DNA of 64,000 bases from Paraburkholderia graminis C4D1M. GTDB lineage: Bacteria; Pseudomonadota; Gammaproteobacteria; Burkholderiales; Burkholderiaceae. The stretch covers positions 310,001 to 374,000 of the forward strand of contig NZ_ABLD01000005.1 in NCBI RefSeq assembly GCF_000172415.1, read 5' to 3'. How positions within the stretch are numbered: position 1 is the first letter of the stretch; each line of letters starts with the position of its first letter. Below are positions 20,068 to 29,644 of the stretch, in pieces. Both the position numbers and the translations under genes were made by a program. Below the pieces are notes generated by a model that saw only the letters and a list, made by a program, of their open reading frames with translations, had not been told where the DNA came from and did no database searches.

Positions 20068-21066
20068 ATGCCACAAATCAACCGCCAGTTCCTGCTCGCT
20101 TCGCGTCCGCAAGGCGCTGTCACGCCCGACAACTTCCGTCTCGTGCAGACGCCGCTCGCGCCGCTTGCCGATGGCGAAATCCGCGTGCGCAATCACTACC
20201 TGTCGCTCGATCCGTACATGCGCGGCCGCATGAACGACAGCAAGTCGTACGCGGCGCCGCAGCCGCTCGACGAAGTGATGATCGGCGGCACGGTCGGCGA
20301 AGTGATCGAGTCGAAGAACCCGAAGTTCGCGGTCGGCGACAAGGTCGTCGCCATATTCGGCTGGCAGGAATACGGCACGTCGGACGGCGCGGGCGTGCAG
20401 AAAGTCGACGACACGCACGTGCCGCTGTCGGCCTATCTCGGACCCGTCGGCATGCCGGGCGTGACGGCATGGTATGGATTGAACCGGATCATCGCGCCCA
20501 AGGCGGGCGAGACCGTGGTGGTCAGCGCGGCGAGCGGCGCGGTGGGCAGCGTCGTCGGCCAACTGGCGAAGCAGGCCGGCGCGCGCGCGGTGGGCATCGC
20601 CGGCGGCGTCGAGAAATGCCGCTACGTCGTGGAGACGCTCGGCTTCGACGCCTGCGTCGACTACAAGGCCGGCAATCTGTATCAGGACCTGAAGGCGGCG
20701 ACGCCGGACGGCATCGACGGCTGCTTCGAGAACGTCGGCGGCGAAGTGCTCGACGCGACGCTCGCGCGCATGAACCCGTCGGGGCGCATCGCGGTGTGCG
20801 GATACATCGCGGGCTACGACGGTCAGCCGGTGCCGCTCAAGCACCCGTCGCTGATACTGACGCAGCGTCTGCTGGTGCAAGGCTTCATCGTGACCGAGCA
20901 TATGGACGTCTGGCCGCAAGCGCTCAACGAACTCGGCACGCTCGTCGCACAGAAGAAGCTGCAATATCGGGAGACCATCGCGCAAGGGCTCGATGCCGCG
21001 CCGGAGGCTTTCATTGGTTTGCTGAAGGGCAAGAACTTCGGCAAGCAGTTGGTGAAGCTGATTTGA
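20068..21066 (+). CDS. NADP-dependent oxidoreductase, zinc-independent MDR (CurA/YncB type)
   Basis: The 332-residue protein belongs to the leukotriene B4 12-hydroxydehydrogenase/CurA branch of medium-chain reductases, which reduce alpha,beta-unsaturated carbonyls with NADPH. Features are LSLDPYMRGRMNDSKSY near residue 50, GGTVGEVIESKNPKFAVGD, and the Rossmann motif VVSAASGAVGSVVGQLAKQAGARAVGIAGG near 150-180. FENVGGEVLDATLARMNPSGRIAVCGYIAGYD (two blocks) follows near 220. No zinc ligands are seen. Good ribosome site AAGGAGA lies before the ATG. It lies 116 bp after the thioesterase gene. Confidence 0.93.
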   Translation: MPQINRQFLLASRPQGAVTPDNFRLVQTPLAPLADGEIRVRNHYLSLDPYMRGRMNDSKSYAAPQPLDEVMIGGTVGEVIESKNPKFAVGDKVVAIFGWQEYGTSDGAGVQKVDDTHVPLSAYLGPVGMPGVTAWYGLNRIIAPKAGETVVVSAASGAVGSVVGQLAKQAGARAVGIAGGVEKCRYVVETLGFDACVDYKAGNLYQDLKAATPDGIDGCFENVGGEVLDATLARMNPSGRIAVCGYIAGYDGQPVPLKHPSLILTQRLLVQGFIVTEHMDVWPQALNELGTLVAQKKLQYRETIAQGLDAAPEAFIGLLKGKNFGKQLVKLI

Positions 21067-21288
21067 GTGAGGCTCGGCTCGGTGAGTGAAGCGTGAGGTG
21101 GGACGCGCGAGTCGCTCATTGATCCGTTTGTCGATGCGTTGCGTTGCGCGGAAGTCGCGCATTGAAGGCATGCGGCAAAATCAGGCATCAAACGGCACGC
21201 AGCCGAAGTCACGGCAGCCAAAGTCGCGCATCGCGAATCACACATTCAAAAGCCACGCATCAAGCCCCACGCAAAAAGGAGTCCCCAG

Positions 21289-22182
21289 ATGTTCGAATTT
21301 CCCGCCAGGGTCGCGGTCATCACCGGCGCGGCGAGCGGCTTCGGCCAGGCATTCGCGCAACGAGCCGCGGCGCTTCGCATGAAGCTCGTGCTCGCGGACG
21401 TGAACCCCGAGGCGCTCGCCCAGACCGTCGATGCATTGCGCGCCGCGGGCGCCGACGCGATCGGCGTGCCGACCGACGTATCGAACGCGGCGCAGGTCGA
21501 AGCGCTTGCCCAGGCCGCGCTCGATGCGTTCGGCAAGGTGCATCTGCTCTTCAACAATGCGGGCGTGGGCTCGGGCGGCTTCCTGTGGGAGAGTTCGGCG
21601 AACGACTGGGCCTGGGTGTTCGGCGTGAACGTGATGGGCGTCGCCCACGGCGTGCGCGCGTTCGCGCCGCTCATGCTCGCGCAGAACGAGCCGGCGCATA
21701 TTGTCAATACGGCGTCGGTGGCGGGGCTGTTGTCGCCGCCTGCGATGGGCGTCTACAACGCGTCGAAGCACGCCGTCGTGTCGCTCACCGAGACGCTGTA
21801 TCACGACCTGCAACTCGCGCAGGCCGGGCGCGACGCCAATGCCCAGGTCGGCTGCTCGCTGCTGTGTCCGGCTTTCGCGCCGACCGGCATCGCGGATGCC
21901 GAGCGCATGCGGCCCGCCGATCTGCGCAACGAAAACAGCCCGACGCGCTCGCAGATCGCCGCCGGCAAGCAATTGCAGCGCGCGGTGCGAGCGGGCAAGC
22001 TGAGCGCGGCCGAGGTCGCCGCACTCACGTTCGACGCCGTCGCAGCACGGCGCTTCTATATCATCACGCACCCGGCCATCATGGCGACCGTCAAGCTGCG
22101 TCACGAGGACATCGAGCAGTTGCGCGATCCGACCGATCCGATGTCGCTGAAGCCGGAAGTGAGAAGCGCCAGCGAGATTTGA
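21289..22182 (+). CDS. Short-chain dehydrogenase/reductase
   Basis: The 297-residue SDR has the cofactor motif VAVITGAASGFGQAFAQRA near residue 7-25, with an Asp after beta2 (LVLADVN). The NAG motif is present (LFNNAGVGSGG), as is the catalytic Ser/Tyr/Lys set (VNTASVAGLLS, then VYNASKHAVV). The Asp after beta2 suggests NAD preference. The substrate is unknown. AAAGGAG lies just before the ATG. It is separated by 222 bp from the MDR gene, so it may have its own promoter, and by 64 bp from the esterase gene. Confidence 0.92.
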   Translation: MFEFPARVAVITGAASGFGQAFAQRAAALRMKLVLADVNPEALAQTVDALRAAGADAIGVPTDVSNAAQVEALAQAALDAFGKVHLLFNNAGVGSGGFLWESSANDWAWVFGVNVMGVAHGVRAFAPLMLAQNEPAHIVNTASVAGLLSPPAMGVYNASKHAVVSLTETLYHDLQLAQAGRDANAQVGCSLLCPAFAPTGIADAERMRPADLRNENSPTRSQIAAGKQLQRAVRAGKLSAAEVAALTFDAVAARRFYIITHPAIMATVKLRHEDIEQLRDPTDPMSLKPEVRSASEI

Positions 22183-22246
22183 ATGCGGTACGGAAGCCGC
22201 CCGCCCGAGCCGTCCCGCGAGTTCTTTTTAACCCATCTCACGTCAC

Positions 22247-23206
22247 ATGCCGTTGAATCCGAAGATCGAGCAGGTGCTCGACATGATCGCGCGCGCAAAG
22301 CGCCCGAAGCTCCATGAGATGACGCCGCAAGCGGCGCGCGCATCGTATGAAAAAAGCGCGCCGATTCTCGAGATTGCCAGCGCGCCGATGTTCTCCGTCG
22401 AAGACCTGCGTATTCCGACGCGCGACGGCGCGACGATCGGCGCACGTCTTTACCACGCCGAAGAACCGAGCTGGGCGAACCCCGCGCCCGCGCTCGTCTA
22501 CTATCACGGCGGCGGCTTCACGGTCGGCAGCGTGAACACGCACGATGCGCTCGCGCGGATGTTCGCGCGCGACAGCCAGTGCGCGGTGCTGTCGGTCGAT
22601 TACCGGCTCGCGCCGGAACACAAATTCCCGACCGCCGTCGACGACGCGTTCGACGCGCTCACGTGGCTGCATACGCACGCCGCGGAGTTCGGCATCGACG
22701 CGGCCCGGCTCGCGGTCGGCGGCGACAGCGCGGGCGGCACCCTCGCGACGGTGTGCGCGGTGCTCGCGCGCGACGCCGGCATCCCGCTCGCGCTGCAATT
22801 GCTGATCTATCCCGGCACGACCGGTTATCAGCAGACCGATTCGCACTCGCGCCTCGCCGACGGATTCCTGCTGTCGGGCACGACGATCCAATGGTTCTTC
22901 GAGCAGTATGTGCGCGATACGAGCGATCGCGACGACTGGCGTTTTGCGCCGCTCGACGGCACGCGCGGTGCGCCCGATTTCAGCGGCCTCGCGCCGGCCT
23001 GGATCGCGACCGCCGAATACGATCCGCTCAGCGACGAAGGCGATGCGTACGCGGACAAGCTGCGCCGCTACGGCAACGCGGTGACGCTCACGCGCTATCC
23101 GGGCATGATCCACGAGTTCTTCAAGATGGGCGGCTTCGTGCCCGAGGTCGCGCACGCGCATGCCGATGCCGCCGCGGCATTGCGCGCGGCATTCGGCGTG
23201 GACTGA
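22247..23206 (+). CDS. Alpha/beta hydrolase, HSL-type esterase/lipase
   Basis: The 319-residue enzyme has the HSL-family oxyanion motif YYHGGGFTVGS near residue 86 and the nucleophile elbow GGDSAGGTLAT near 157. The Asp region (ATAEYDPLSDEGDAYA) lies near 258 and the catalytic His (YPGMIHEFFKMGG) near 287. It would hydrolyse short acyl esters in the cytoplasm; no signal peptide is present. It ends directly against the convergent NRDE gene, with no bases between the two stops. Confidence 0.93.
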   Translation: MPLNPKIEQVLDMIARAKRPKLHEMTPQAARASYEKSAPILEIASAPMFSVEDLRIPTRDGATIGARLYHAEEPSWANPAPALVYYHGGGFTVGSVNTHDALARMFARDSQCAVLSVDYRLAPEHKFPTAVDDAFDALTWLHTHAAEFGIDAARLAVGGDSAGGTLATVCAVLARDAGIPLALQLLIYPGTTGYQQTDSHSRLADGFLLSGTTIQWFFEQYVRDTSDRDDWRFAPLDGTRGAPDFSGLAPAWIATAEYDPLSDEGDAYADKLRRYGNAVTLTRYPGMIHEFFKMGGFVPEVAHAHADAAAALRAAFGVD

Positions 23207-24088
23207 CTAGGCGATTTCCCGCTCGACGTTGAACGCGAAGCTGCGTTCGAAGTCGCCTGGCCGGACGATGCGGTGTGAGCCGTTGTCGTCGCTACGCTCG
23301 GCCACGGCGACGCTGACCATCTCGCCGTTCGCGACGACGCGCAGCGCTGTCGTGCCGCGCGTGCCGTATCCGGGCGTTTCGATGAACGCCGCAGACAGCG
23401 CCCGTTCCCGCTCGAGCGCAATGCCGGTGGACGGCAACTCGGCGTCCGCGGCGACGCGCGGATCGCGCATCAGGTCGATCAGATGTTCGAGCGGCGGCAT
23501 CGAATTGCGCGTGAGCAGCGCGCCCAGTTCGGCGCGCTTCCTGACGAGCTTCGGCCACGGCGTGTCGAGAATCGCGTTCGAGATGCCGTGCGTGCCCGGC
23601 GCGAGCAGCGCGGGCGCCAGATTCGAGCGATTGCAGTACCAGGCGAGCTCGCGACGCGTCCAGTCGCCGACCAGCAGATTGAAGCCGTTGTACAGATCGC
23701 CCGTTTGCGCGACGCGGCGCAGATAGGCGAGGGGCGTTTCCTGTTCGCCGTCGTTCGCGTCGTGGTTTTCGCCGCCATTCCGTCCCGCGTCAAATGCGGG
23801 CTCCGCGCAAGCCAGCCAGTCGCTGACGAGCGTGCCGCGGGTCGGCGCGTCGGCGCGCATGTCGTGCGGCGCGCGGTAGTTGGTCAGCGCGGCGAAGCGT
23901 CCGTGGCGCGACATGCCGAGCCAGGTACCGCCGCCGACCAGATCGCGGCCGGCCAGCACGCCCCGCGCGTCGTCCCACCAGCCGATCGGCTGGGCCGTGC
24001 GGTGGAAAAATTCGTCGCGATTCGCGGCAAGCGTGAAGAGTGGGCCGTCGACCGCATCGGGTCGCCAGTCGAACACGATCAGGCACAT
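23207..24088 (-). CDS. NRDE (TANGO2-like) family protein
   Basis: The 293-residue protein has the N-terminal MCLIVFDWRP and the diagnostic LAANRDEFFHR, followed by GGGTWLGMSRHGRFAALTNYR and the GFNLLVGDWTRRELAWYCNR segment. Cys2 may act as an N-terminal nucleophile as proposed for related Ntn-like folds. TANGO2 homologues are linked to heme or lipid handling, but the bacterial function is not settled. It converges with the esterase gene (stops at 23206 and 23207). Confidence 0.88.
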   Translation of the reverse strand: MCLIVFDWRPDAVDGPLFTLAANRDEFFHRTAQPIGWWDDARGVLAGRDLVGGGTWLGMSRHGRFAALTNYRAPHDMRADAPTRGTLVSDWLACAEPAFDAGRNGGENHDANDGEQETPLAYLRRVAQTGDLYNGFNLLVGDWTRRELAWYCNRSNLAPALLAPGTHGISNAILDTPWPKLVRKRAELGALLTRNSMPPLEHLIDLMRDPRVAADAELPSTGIALERERALSAAFIETPGYGTRGTTALRVVANGEMVSVAVAERSDDNGSHRIVRPGDFERSFAFNVEREIA

Positions 24089-24224
24089 CGGGGGCGTCTC
24101 CCGGTTGTTGCTTCAATGTTGCTTCAAACGCAATGGCGAACAGTAGTCGGACGAGGACGCCGGCAAAAAGCGGCGCGTGCTTCGAGCGCACGGCGCCGTT
24201 CATCTGCGTACCGCGAAGCGCCGT

Positions 24225-25301
24225 TCAAACCTCGGAGGGCAGTCCGTACGGCAGCGCGAGAAAGCGCAGCGCCGGGCCGTCCGCGGCGCCCAGATGCACC
24301 GAGCCGCTTTCGAGCGCCGCGAGCTTGATCTCGACGAGCACATCGACGCCGCCGTCCCGCGCCGACGCCGCGTTCACCACCATGCCGCACGGCTGACCAG
24401 GATCGTCGGAGTGAAACAGCTCGACGCCCGCCTTCACGGTATCGAGCTCGCCCGCCACGTTCGCGAGCGACGTGCGCCGCTTGATCGTGCCGCGATACTG
24501 GCTGCGCGCGACCACTTCCTGGCCAGGGTAGCAGCCCTTGCGGAAATTGACCGCGCCGAGCACGTCGAAATTGACCATTTGCGGCACGAACTGCTCGACC
24601 ACCGGCTGCGTGATGCGCGGCTCGCCCGCGCGAATGTCGAGCCAGTCCCACACGGCCGGCGAAACCTGCGTGAGCTTCTCGCCGAGCGAGGGCAGATGCG
24701 CTTCGACCTGCGCCTTCGGCCCGATCCACAGATAACGAAGCCGCTCGAACGCATCCGGCACGCGAATCAGCGAGCCGGCCGCGCCGTCCACCTTGACGTG
24801 CACGCCGTCCGGCAACGCGTCGAACACGCCGGACAGCGCCTTGCGCACATCGCCCGCGAGGCCGATCACCGCCAGCTCGCCGCTTGCATCGACGAGCTTC
24901 GCCTTCGCGCGCAGAACGAACATGGAGAGGCGCTTTTGCACCGCCGCCTGTACGTCCTTTGAGACCAGCAGACGGAGCGTGTCGCCGCTGCGCCAGGTGA
25001 GGAACGACGCGAGCAGGCGCCCCTTCGCCGAGCAGTAGCCCGCGAGGCGCGCGTTGGCGGCGTCGAGGTGCTGCGTGTCGTTCGTCAACTGACCGTGCAG
25101 GAAGCTTGCGGCGTCGTCGCCGGTCGCGTCGATCACGCCGAACTGCGTGAGCACTGCGTAGGCGCCGTGCTGGAGGGCGGCGTCGAACTCATCGGCGGAC
25201 GGACGCGGCCACACCGGCAGCGCCGTGACGGCCGCGGCTGACGGATGCACTGCGGGGTTAGCTGGGACAGTGCCTGAAGCGGTAGCGAGCGGTGTGTTCA
25301 T
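24225..25301 (-). CDS. ygfZ: Folate-binding protein YgfZ (GcvT-like)
   Basis: YgfZ uses tetrahydrofolate to support maintenance and repair of certain Fe-S enzymes. The 358-residue product carries the signature KGCYPGQEVVARSQYRG near residue 253, with its conserved Cys, followed by KRRTSLANV. The N-terminal AVLTQFGVIDATGDDAASFLHGQLTNDT segment (two blocks) is also typical. The first 30 residues are Ala/Pro-rich and may be unstructured. It is divergent from mltG, and the two share a 77-bp promoter region. Confidence 0.93.
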   Translation of the reverse strand: MNTPLATASGTVPANPAVHPSAAAVTALPVWPRPSADEFDAALQHGAYAVLTQFGVIDATGDDAASFLHGQLTNDTQHLDAANARLAGYCSAKGRLLASFLTWRSGDTLRLLVSKDVQAAVQKRLSMFVLRAKAKLVDASGELAVIGLAGDVRKALSGVFDALPDGVHVKVDGAAGSLIRVPDAFERLRYLWIGPKAQVEAHLPSLGEKLTQVSPAVWDWLDIRAGEPRITQPVVEQFVPQMVNFDVLGAVNFRKGCYPGQEVVARSQYRGTIKRRTSLANVAGELDTVKAGVELFHSDDPGQPCGMVVNAASARDGGVDVLVEIKLAALESGSVHLGAADGPALRFLALPYGLPSEV

Positions 25302-25323
25302 GGATTCCGGGAACAGTCAATTC

Positions 25324-25352
25324 TGACTTTAGCTAAGGCAAACAAGTATTAT
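25324..25352 (+). promoter_or_regulatory. Candidate sigma-70 promoter of the mltG operon
   Basis: TGACTT (25324-25329) and TATTAT (25347-25352) are separated by 17 bp, 26 bp before the mltG start. The region is locally AT-rich against a GC-rich background. It lies in the short divergent gap between ygfZ and mltG. Confidence 0.45.
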
Positions 25353-25378
25353 ATGCAGTCCAACCCTGCCACGTTTTC

Positions 25379-26389
25379 ATGTCCCTCTTCAAGAAATGTT
25401 TGGTTGCCGGCTCGATTGTCCTCGTGCTGGCCGCAGCCGCGATCGCTGGCGGATACCACTGGGCCAACAGCCCGCTCGAGCTGAATCCCGCGCAACTCGA
25501 CGTCACCGTCAAACCGCACAGCAGCCTGCGCAGCGTCACGCTGCAGCTCAATCGCGGCGGCGTGCCGGTCGAGCCCGAGCTATTCATCGTGATGACGCGG
25601 CTGCTCGGCCTGCAAAGCGAGCTCAAGTCCGGCAATTACGAGTTCAAGACCGGCGTGACGCCCTACGAAGTGCTGCAAAAAATCGCGCGCGGCGACGTCA
25701 ACGAATACGTCGCGACCATCATCGAAGGGTGGACGTTCAAGCGCATGCGCGCCGAGCTGGACGCGAATCCGGCGCTCAAACACGACAGCGTCGCGATGAA
25801 CGACGCGCAGTTGATGAGCGCGATCGGCGCGCCGGAAGCGTCGATCGGCAACGGCGAAGGGCTCTTTTTCCCGGACACCTATCTGTTCGACAAGAACACG
25901 AGCGACCTCGACGTGTATCGCCGCGCGTATCGTCTGATGCGCGTGCGTCTCGATGAAGCATGGCTCGCGCGGGCGCCGAACCTGCCGTACAAGACGCCGT
26001 ACGAGGCGCTCATCATGGCTTCGATCATCGAAAAGGAAACCGGCAAGAAGTCGGACCGTCCGATGGTCGCGGCCGTGTTCGCGAACCGTCTGCGCGTGGG
26101 CATGCCGCTGCAGACCGACCCGACTGTGATCTACGGAATGGGCGAGAGCTACGCGGGCCGCATCCGCAAAAAAGACCTGCAGACGGACACTCCCTACAAT
26201 ACCTACACGCGCATGGGCCTGCCGCCCACGCCGATTTCGCTGCCCGGCGTCGCGTCGCTGCAGGCGGCGCTGAACCCGGCGCAAACGAGCGCGTTGTACT
26301 TCGTGTCGCGCGGCGACGGCAGCAGCATCTTTTCCGACAACCTTGGCGATCACAACAAGGCCGTGGACAAATACATTCGAGGGCAATAA
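25379..26389 (+). CDS. mltG: Endolytic murein transglycosylase MltG
   Basis: MltG cleaves nascent peptidoglycan strands and helps set glycan chain length at the inner membrane. The 336-residue protein has one N-terminal transmembrane helix (CLVAGSIVLVLAAAAIAGG, residues 6-25), a LysM-like region (SGNYEFKTGVTPYEVLQKIARGD, in two blocks) and the YceG catalytic domain. The catalytic Glu lies in MASIIEKETGKKSD near residue 218, and the conserved LQTDPTVIYG and NTYTRMGLPPTPISLPG follow. It is directly followed by tmk, whose ATG lies immediately after its stop. Confidence 0.96.
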   Translation: MSLFKKCLVAGSIVLVLAAAAIAGGYHWANSPLELNPAQLDVTVKPHSSLRSVTLQLNRGGVPVEPELFIVMTRLLGLQSELKSGNYEFKTGVTPYEVLQKIARGDVNEYVATIIEGWTFKRMRAELDANPALKHDSVAMNDAQLMSAIGAPEASIGNGEGLFFPDTYLFDKNTSDLDVYRRAYRLMRVRLDEAWLARAPNLPYKTPYEALIMASIIEKETGKKSDRPMVAAVFANRLRVGMPLQTDPTVIYGMGESYAGRIRKKDLQTDTPYNTYTRMGLPPTPISLPGVASLQAALNPAQTSALYFVSRGDGSSIFSDNLGDHNKAVDKYIRGQ

Positions 26390-27010
26390 ATGGCGCGCGG
26401 CAAATTCATCACGTTCGAGGGCATAGACGGCGCCGGCAAGACGACTCATCTCGCCTGGTTCCGCGAGCGGCTGGAACAGAAGGTGGCGGCCACCGGCCGC
26501 GCGGTCGTCATGACGCGCGAACCCGGCGGCACGCCGCTTGGCGAGCAGATCCGCGAAATCGTGCTGCATCAAAAGATGGATCTCGAAACCGAGGCGCTGC
26601 TGATGTTCGCGCTGCGCCGCCAGCATCTGGCGGAAGTGATCGAGCCGGCGCTCGCACGCGGCGACTGGGTGCTGTCCGACCGCTTCACCGACGCGACCTT
26701 TGCCTACCAGGGCGGCGGGCGCGGGCTGCCGCGCGACAAGCTGGAAACGCTCGAGCGGTGGGTGCAGGGCGGCTTCCAGCCGGATTTGACCGTGCTGTTC
26801 GACCTCGCGCCGGAAATCGCCAACGAACGGCGCAGCGCGGCGCGCGATCCGGATCGCTTCGAGAGCGAATCGGCGGCTTTTTTCGAGCGCACGCGGGCCG
26901 AATATCTGCGCCGGGCGGAAGAAGCACCGTATCGTTTCGCTATCATTGACTCTTCGCAGAGCATTGTCCGCATCCAGAAGCAGCTTGAAGAGTTGATTGC
27001 AAGTCTTTGA
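26390..27010 (+). CDS. tmk: Thymidylate kinase
   Basis: Tmk phosphorylates dTMP to dTDP. The 206-residue protein has the P-loop [12 protein letters not shown] at residues 9-20, the [14 protein letters not shown] motif near 45, the [17 protein letters not shown] segment near 95, and DPDRFESE in the lid. Its start directly abuts the mltG stop, indicating translational coupling in the mltG-tmk-holB operon. Confidence 0.97.
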   Translation: MARGKFITFEGIDGAGKTTHLAWFRERLEQKVAATGRAVVMTREPGGTPLGEQIREIVLHQKMDLETEALLMFALRRQHLAEVIEPALARGDWVLSDRFTDATFAYQGGGRGLPRDKLETLERWVQGGFQPDLTVLFDLAPEIANERRSAARDPDRFESESAAFFERTRAEYLRRAEEAPYRFAIIDSSQSIVRIQKQLEELIASL

Positions 27011-27107
27011 TTTTGCATTAGTAATGTCAAATCCAGGCGAGCGCACGCCAAAGCTCCGGAAAAGCATCAAATAACGCCCCCAACCGATTGATTCGAAAAG
27101 ACAAACG

Positions 27108-28151
27108 ATGATTTATCCGTGGCAAGCCGATGACTGGAACCGCCTGCAGCAGTTGCGCGGCCACTGGCCGCATGCGTTGCTGCTGCATGGCCAGGCGGGC
27201 ATCGGCAAGCTGCGCTTCGCGCAGCACCTCGCGCAGGGCCTGTTGTGCGAAGACCAGCGCGAGAACGGCGAGCCGTGCGGCGCGTGCGTCGCGTGCAACT
27301 GGTTCGTGCAAGGCAACCATCCCGATTACCGGATCGTGGTGCCCGAGGCGCTGGCCGCCGAGGCCGGCCTCGGCTACGGCGCCGACGACAAAGCGGATAA
27401 AGCCGACAAGGCCGACGCCGACGAGGGCAAGAAAACGCGCGCACCCAGCAAGGAGATCAAGATCGAGCAGATTCGCGGCTTGCTCGACTTCGTTGGCGTG
27501 GGCTCGCATCGCGGCGGCGCCCGCGTGGTCGTGCTGTATCCGGCCGAAGGGCTGAACATCGCCGCGGCCAACGCGCTGCTGAAGACGCTCGAGGAGCCGC
27601 CGGCGGGCGTCGTGTTCCTGATGGTGTCGGCACGCGTCGACCGGTTGCTGCCGACCATCATCAGCCGTTGCCGCCAATGGCCGATGAGCATGCCGTCGCC
27701 CGAAGCCGCCACCCAATGGCTCGCGGCGCAAGGCGTGTCCGAAGCGCCGGCGCTGCTCGCCGAGGCGGGCGGCGCGCCGCTCACCGCGCTCGCCCTCGCC
27801 AGCGACGAAAACCGCACGCTGCGCGACTGGACGCTCAAGCAGCTCGCTGCGGGCCCCGAGTGCGACGCCTTTGCGTGCGGCGAGGCGCTGCAGAAGCTGC
27901 CGGTGCCGCTCGTGCTCGGCTGGCTGCAGCGCTGGATGTACGATCTGCTCGCCCAGCGCGCGGCCGGCGCGCCGCGCTACTTTCCGCAGGCGTCGGCGGC
28001 GTTGACGCGTTGCGCGTCGCAGGCTGACGCGAGCGCGTTCGCGCGCTTCATGCGGACCGTGACGCGGCAGCGCGCGGTCGAAAATCATCCGTTGAACGCG
28101 CGGCTTGTGTTCGAGGAGCTGTTTCTGGGCTACCGCGAGCTTTTTGCATGA
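27108..28151 (+). CDS. holB: DNA polymerase III subunit delta prime
   Basis: HolB is a non-ATPase clamp-loader subunit. The 347-residue protein has HALLLHGQAGIGKLRFA near residue 20, a degenerate P-loop, and zinc-binding cysteines (LCEDQ, EPCGACVACNWF). An internal lysine/aspartate-rich insert, DDKADKADKADADEGKK, lies near residue 90. AEGLNIAAANALLKTLEEPPAGVVFLM (two blocks) and the SRC of IISRCRQWPM follow. The charged insert is unusual in its repeat character. The gene is the third of the operon, 97 bp after tmk. Confidence 0.95.
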   Translation: MIYPWQADDWNRLQQLRGHWPHALLLHGQAGIGKLRFAQHLAQGLLCEDQRENGEPCGACVACNWFVQGNHPDYRIVVPEALAAEAGLGYGADDKADKADKADADEGKKTRAPSKEIKIEQIRGLLDFVGVGSHRGGARVVVLYPAEGLNIAAANALLKTLEEPPAGVVFLMVSARVDRLLPTIISRCRQWPMSMPSPEAATQWLAAQGVSEAPALLAEAGGAPLTALALASDENRTLRDWTLKQLAAGPECDAFACGEALQKLPVPLVLGWLQRWMYDLLAQRAAGAPRYFPQASAALTRCASQADASAFARFMRTVTRQRAVENHPLNARLVFEELFLGYRELFA

Positions 28152-28247
28152 CGCTCACGAAGCGCCATGCCGTCCATGCCGCAAGCGTCGTCTGAAGAAC
28201 CGTTTCTGATTTTTTTACCCAGCCTCTCATTCCAATCCGAAAGCACC

Positions 28248-28772
28248 ATGAGCCTGTCTTACCGCGATGCCACGCTCGACGATCTGCCCGCGATCGTCGC
28301 CATTTACAACTCGACGGTCGCGTCGCGCCAGGTGACGGCCGATCTGGAGCCGGTCAGCGTCGAGAGCCGGTTGGCATGGTTTCATGCGCACGGGCCGCAG
28401 AAACGTCCGCTGTGGGTCGTCGACGACGCCGAAGCGCCCGGCCGCCTGCTCGGCTGGCTCAGCTTTTCGGACTTTTACGGCCGTCCGGCCTATCAGCGCA
28501 CCGCGGAAGTCAGCATCTATCTGGACGAGCGCGCGCGCGGCAAGGGCCTCGGCAAGCAGTTGCTGGCGGCTTCGCTCGCGGCGGCGCCGGCGCTCGGCAT
28601 CGACACCGTGCTCGGTTTCATCTTCGGCCACAATGACGCGAGCCTGCGGCTCTTTCGGGGTTTCGGCTTCGACACGTGGGGGTCGCTGCCGCGCGTGGCC
28701 GTGCTGGACGGCGTCGAGCGCGATCTGGTGATTCTCGGCAAGCGGCTCGACGCGCACGGCGCGGCAAGCTGA
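28248..28772 (+). CDS. GNAT N-acetyltransferase (phosphinothricin acetyltransferase-like)
   Basis: The 174-residue protein resembles Pat/MnaT: YRDATLDDLPAIVAIYNSTVASRQVTADLEPVS at the start (two blocks), EVSIYLDERARGKGLGKQLL as the acetyl-CoA-binding segment near residue 95, and GFIFGHNDASLRLFRGFGFDTWG near 130. Such enzymes N-acetylate amino acid analogues such as methionine sulfone or phosphinothricin. The ATG at 28248 is chosen from homology; the frame runs 81 bp upstream. It sits between holB and tatD in the same direction. Confidence 0.88.
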   Translation: MSLSYRDATLDDLPAIVAIYNSTVASRQVTADLEPVSVESRLAWFHAHGPQKRPLWVVDDAEAPGRLLGWLSFSDFYGRPAYQRTAEVSIYLDERARGKGLGKQLLAASLAAAPALGIDTVLGFIFGHNDASLRLFRGFGFDTWGSLPRVAVLDGVERDLVILGKRLDAHGAAS

Positions 28773-28805
28773 TCCGCCTCAGGCATTCCTTTGCAGGACA
28801 TCGTC

Positions 28806-29597
28806 ATGTTTGTCGATTCACACTGTCACATCAATTTCGAAGGACTCGCCGACCGTCTGCCGCAGGTGCTCGAGAACATGCGCAGCCACGCGGTCACGCA
28901 TGCGCTGTGCGTGTCGGTCGATCTGGAAACGCTGCCGTCGGTTCTCGAGATCGCGAGCCGGCACGACAACGTTTATGCGTCGGTGGGCGTGCATCCCGAT
29001 CACGAGGACATGCGCGAGCCGAGCGTCGCCGAACTGGTCGAGCTGGCCGAACATCCGAAAGTGGTCGCGATCGGCGAAACGGGGCTCGACTATTACCGCC
29101 TGGAAGGCCGCTCGATCGCCGATATGGAATGGCAGCGCGAGCGCTTTCGCACGCACATCCGCGCCGCGCATGCGACCGGCAAGCCGCTCATCATCCATAC
29201 GCGTTCTTCGTCGGAAGACACGCTGCGCATCATGGCCGAGGAGCGTGCGAGCGAGCCGGGCGGCGTCATGCATTGCTTCACGGAGCCGTGGAGCGTCGCC
29301 GAGCAGGCGCTTGCGCAAAATTTTTACATCTCGCTGTCGGGCATCGTCACGTTCAAGAGCGCGACGGACGTGCAGGACGTCGCGCGTCGCGTGCCTCTGG
29401 AGCGGCTGCTCATCGAGACCGATTCGCCTTATCTGGCGCCCGTGCCGTATCGCGGCAAGCCCAATGAACCTGCGTACGTGAGTTATGTCGGACGTTTCAT
29501 CGCGCAGCAGCGCGAGATGACGGACGAGGCGCTCGCCGCCGCGACGACGCGAAACTTCTTCCGCCTTTTCAAGATTCCCGCGCCGGCTGGCGCGTAG
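28806..29597 (+). CDS. tatD: TatD-family metal-dependent hydrolase
   Basis: The 263-residue protein has all TatD metal ligands: MFVDSHCHINFEGL at the N-terminus, GETGLDYYR near residue 92, the HTRSSSEDTL segment with its His near 133, GGVMHCFTE near 156, and LLIETDSPYLAP with its Asp near 206. TatD proteins are 3'-5' exonucleases that process DNA or RNA in the cytoplasm. The ATG at 28806 matches the family start; an ATG 15 bp upstream (28791) is less likely. It is the last gene of the mltG-tmk-holB-GNAT-tatD run. Confidence 0.95.
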   Translation: MFVDSHCHINFEGLADRLPQVLENMRSHAVTHALCVSVDLETLPSVLEIASRHDNVYASVGVHPDHEDMREPSVAELVELAEHPKVVAIGETGLDYYRLEGRSIADMEWQRERFRTHIRAAHATGKPLIIHTRSSSEDTLRIMAEERASEPGGVMHCFTEPWSVAEQALAQNFYISLSGIVTFKSATDVQDVARRVPLERLLIETDSPYLAPVPYRGKPNEPAYVSYVGRFIAQQREMTDEALAAATTRNFFRLFKIPAPAGA

Positions 29598-29644
29598 AAA
29601 AGGTAAATAAATCAATAGGATAGGGCTTAGCCCTAAAGTAAAAT

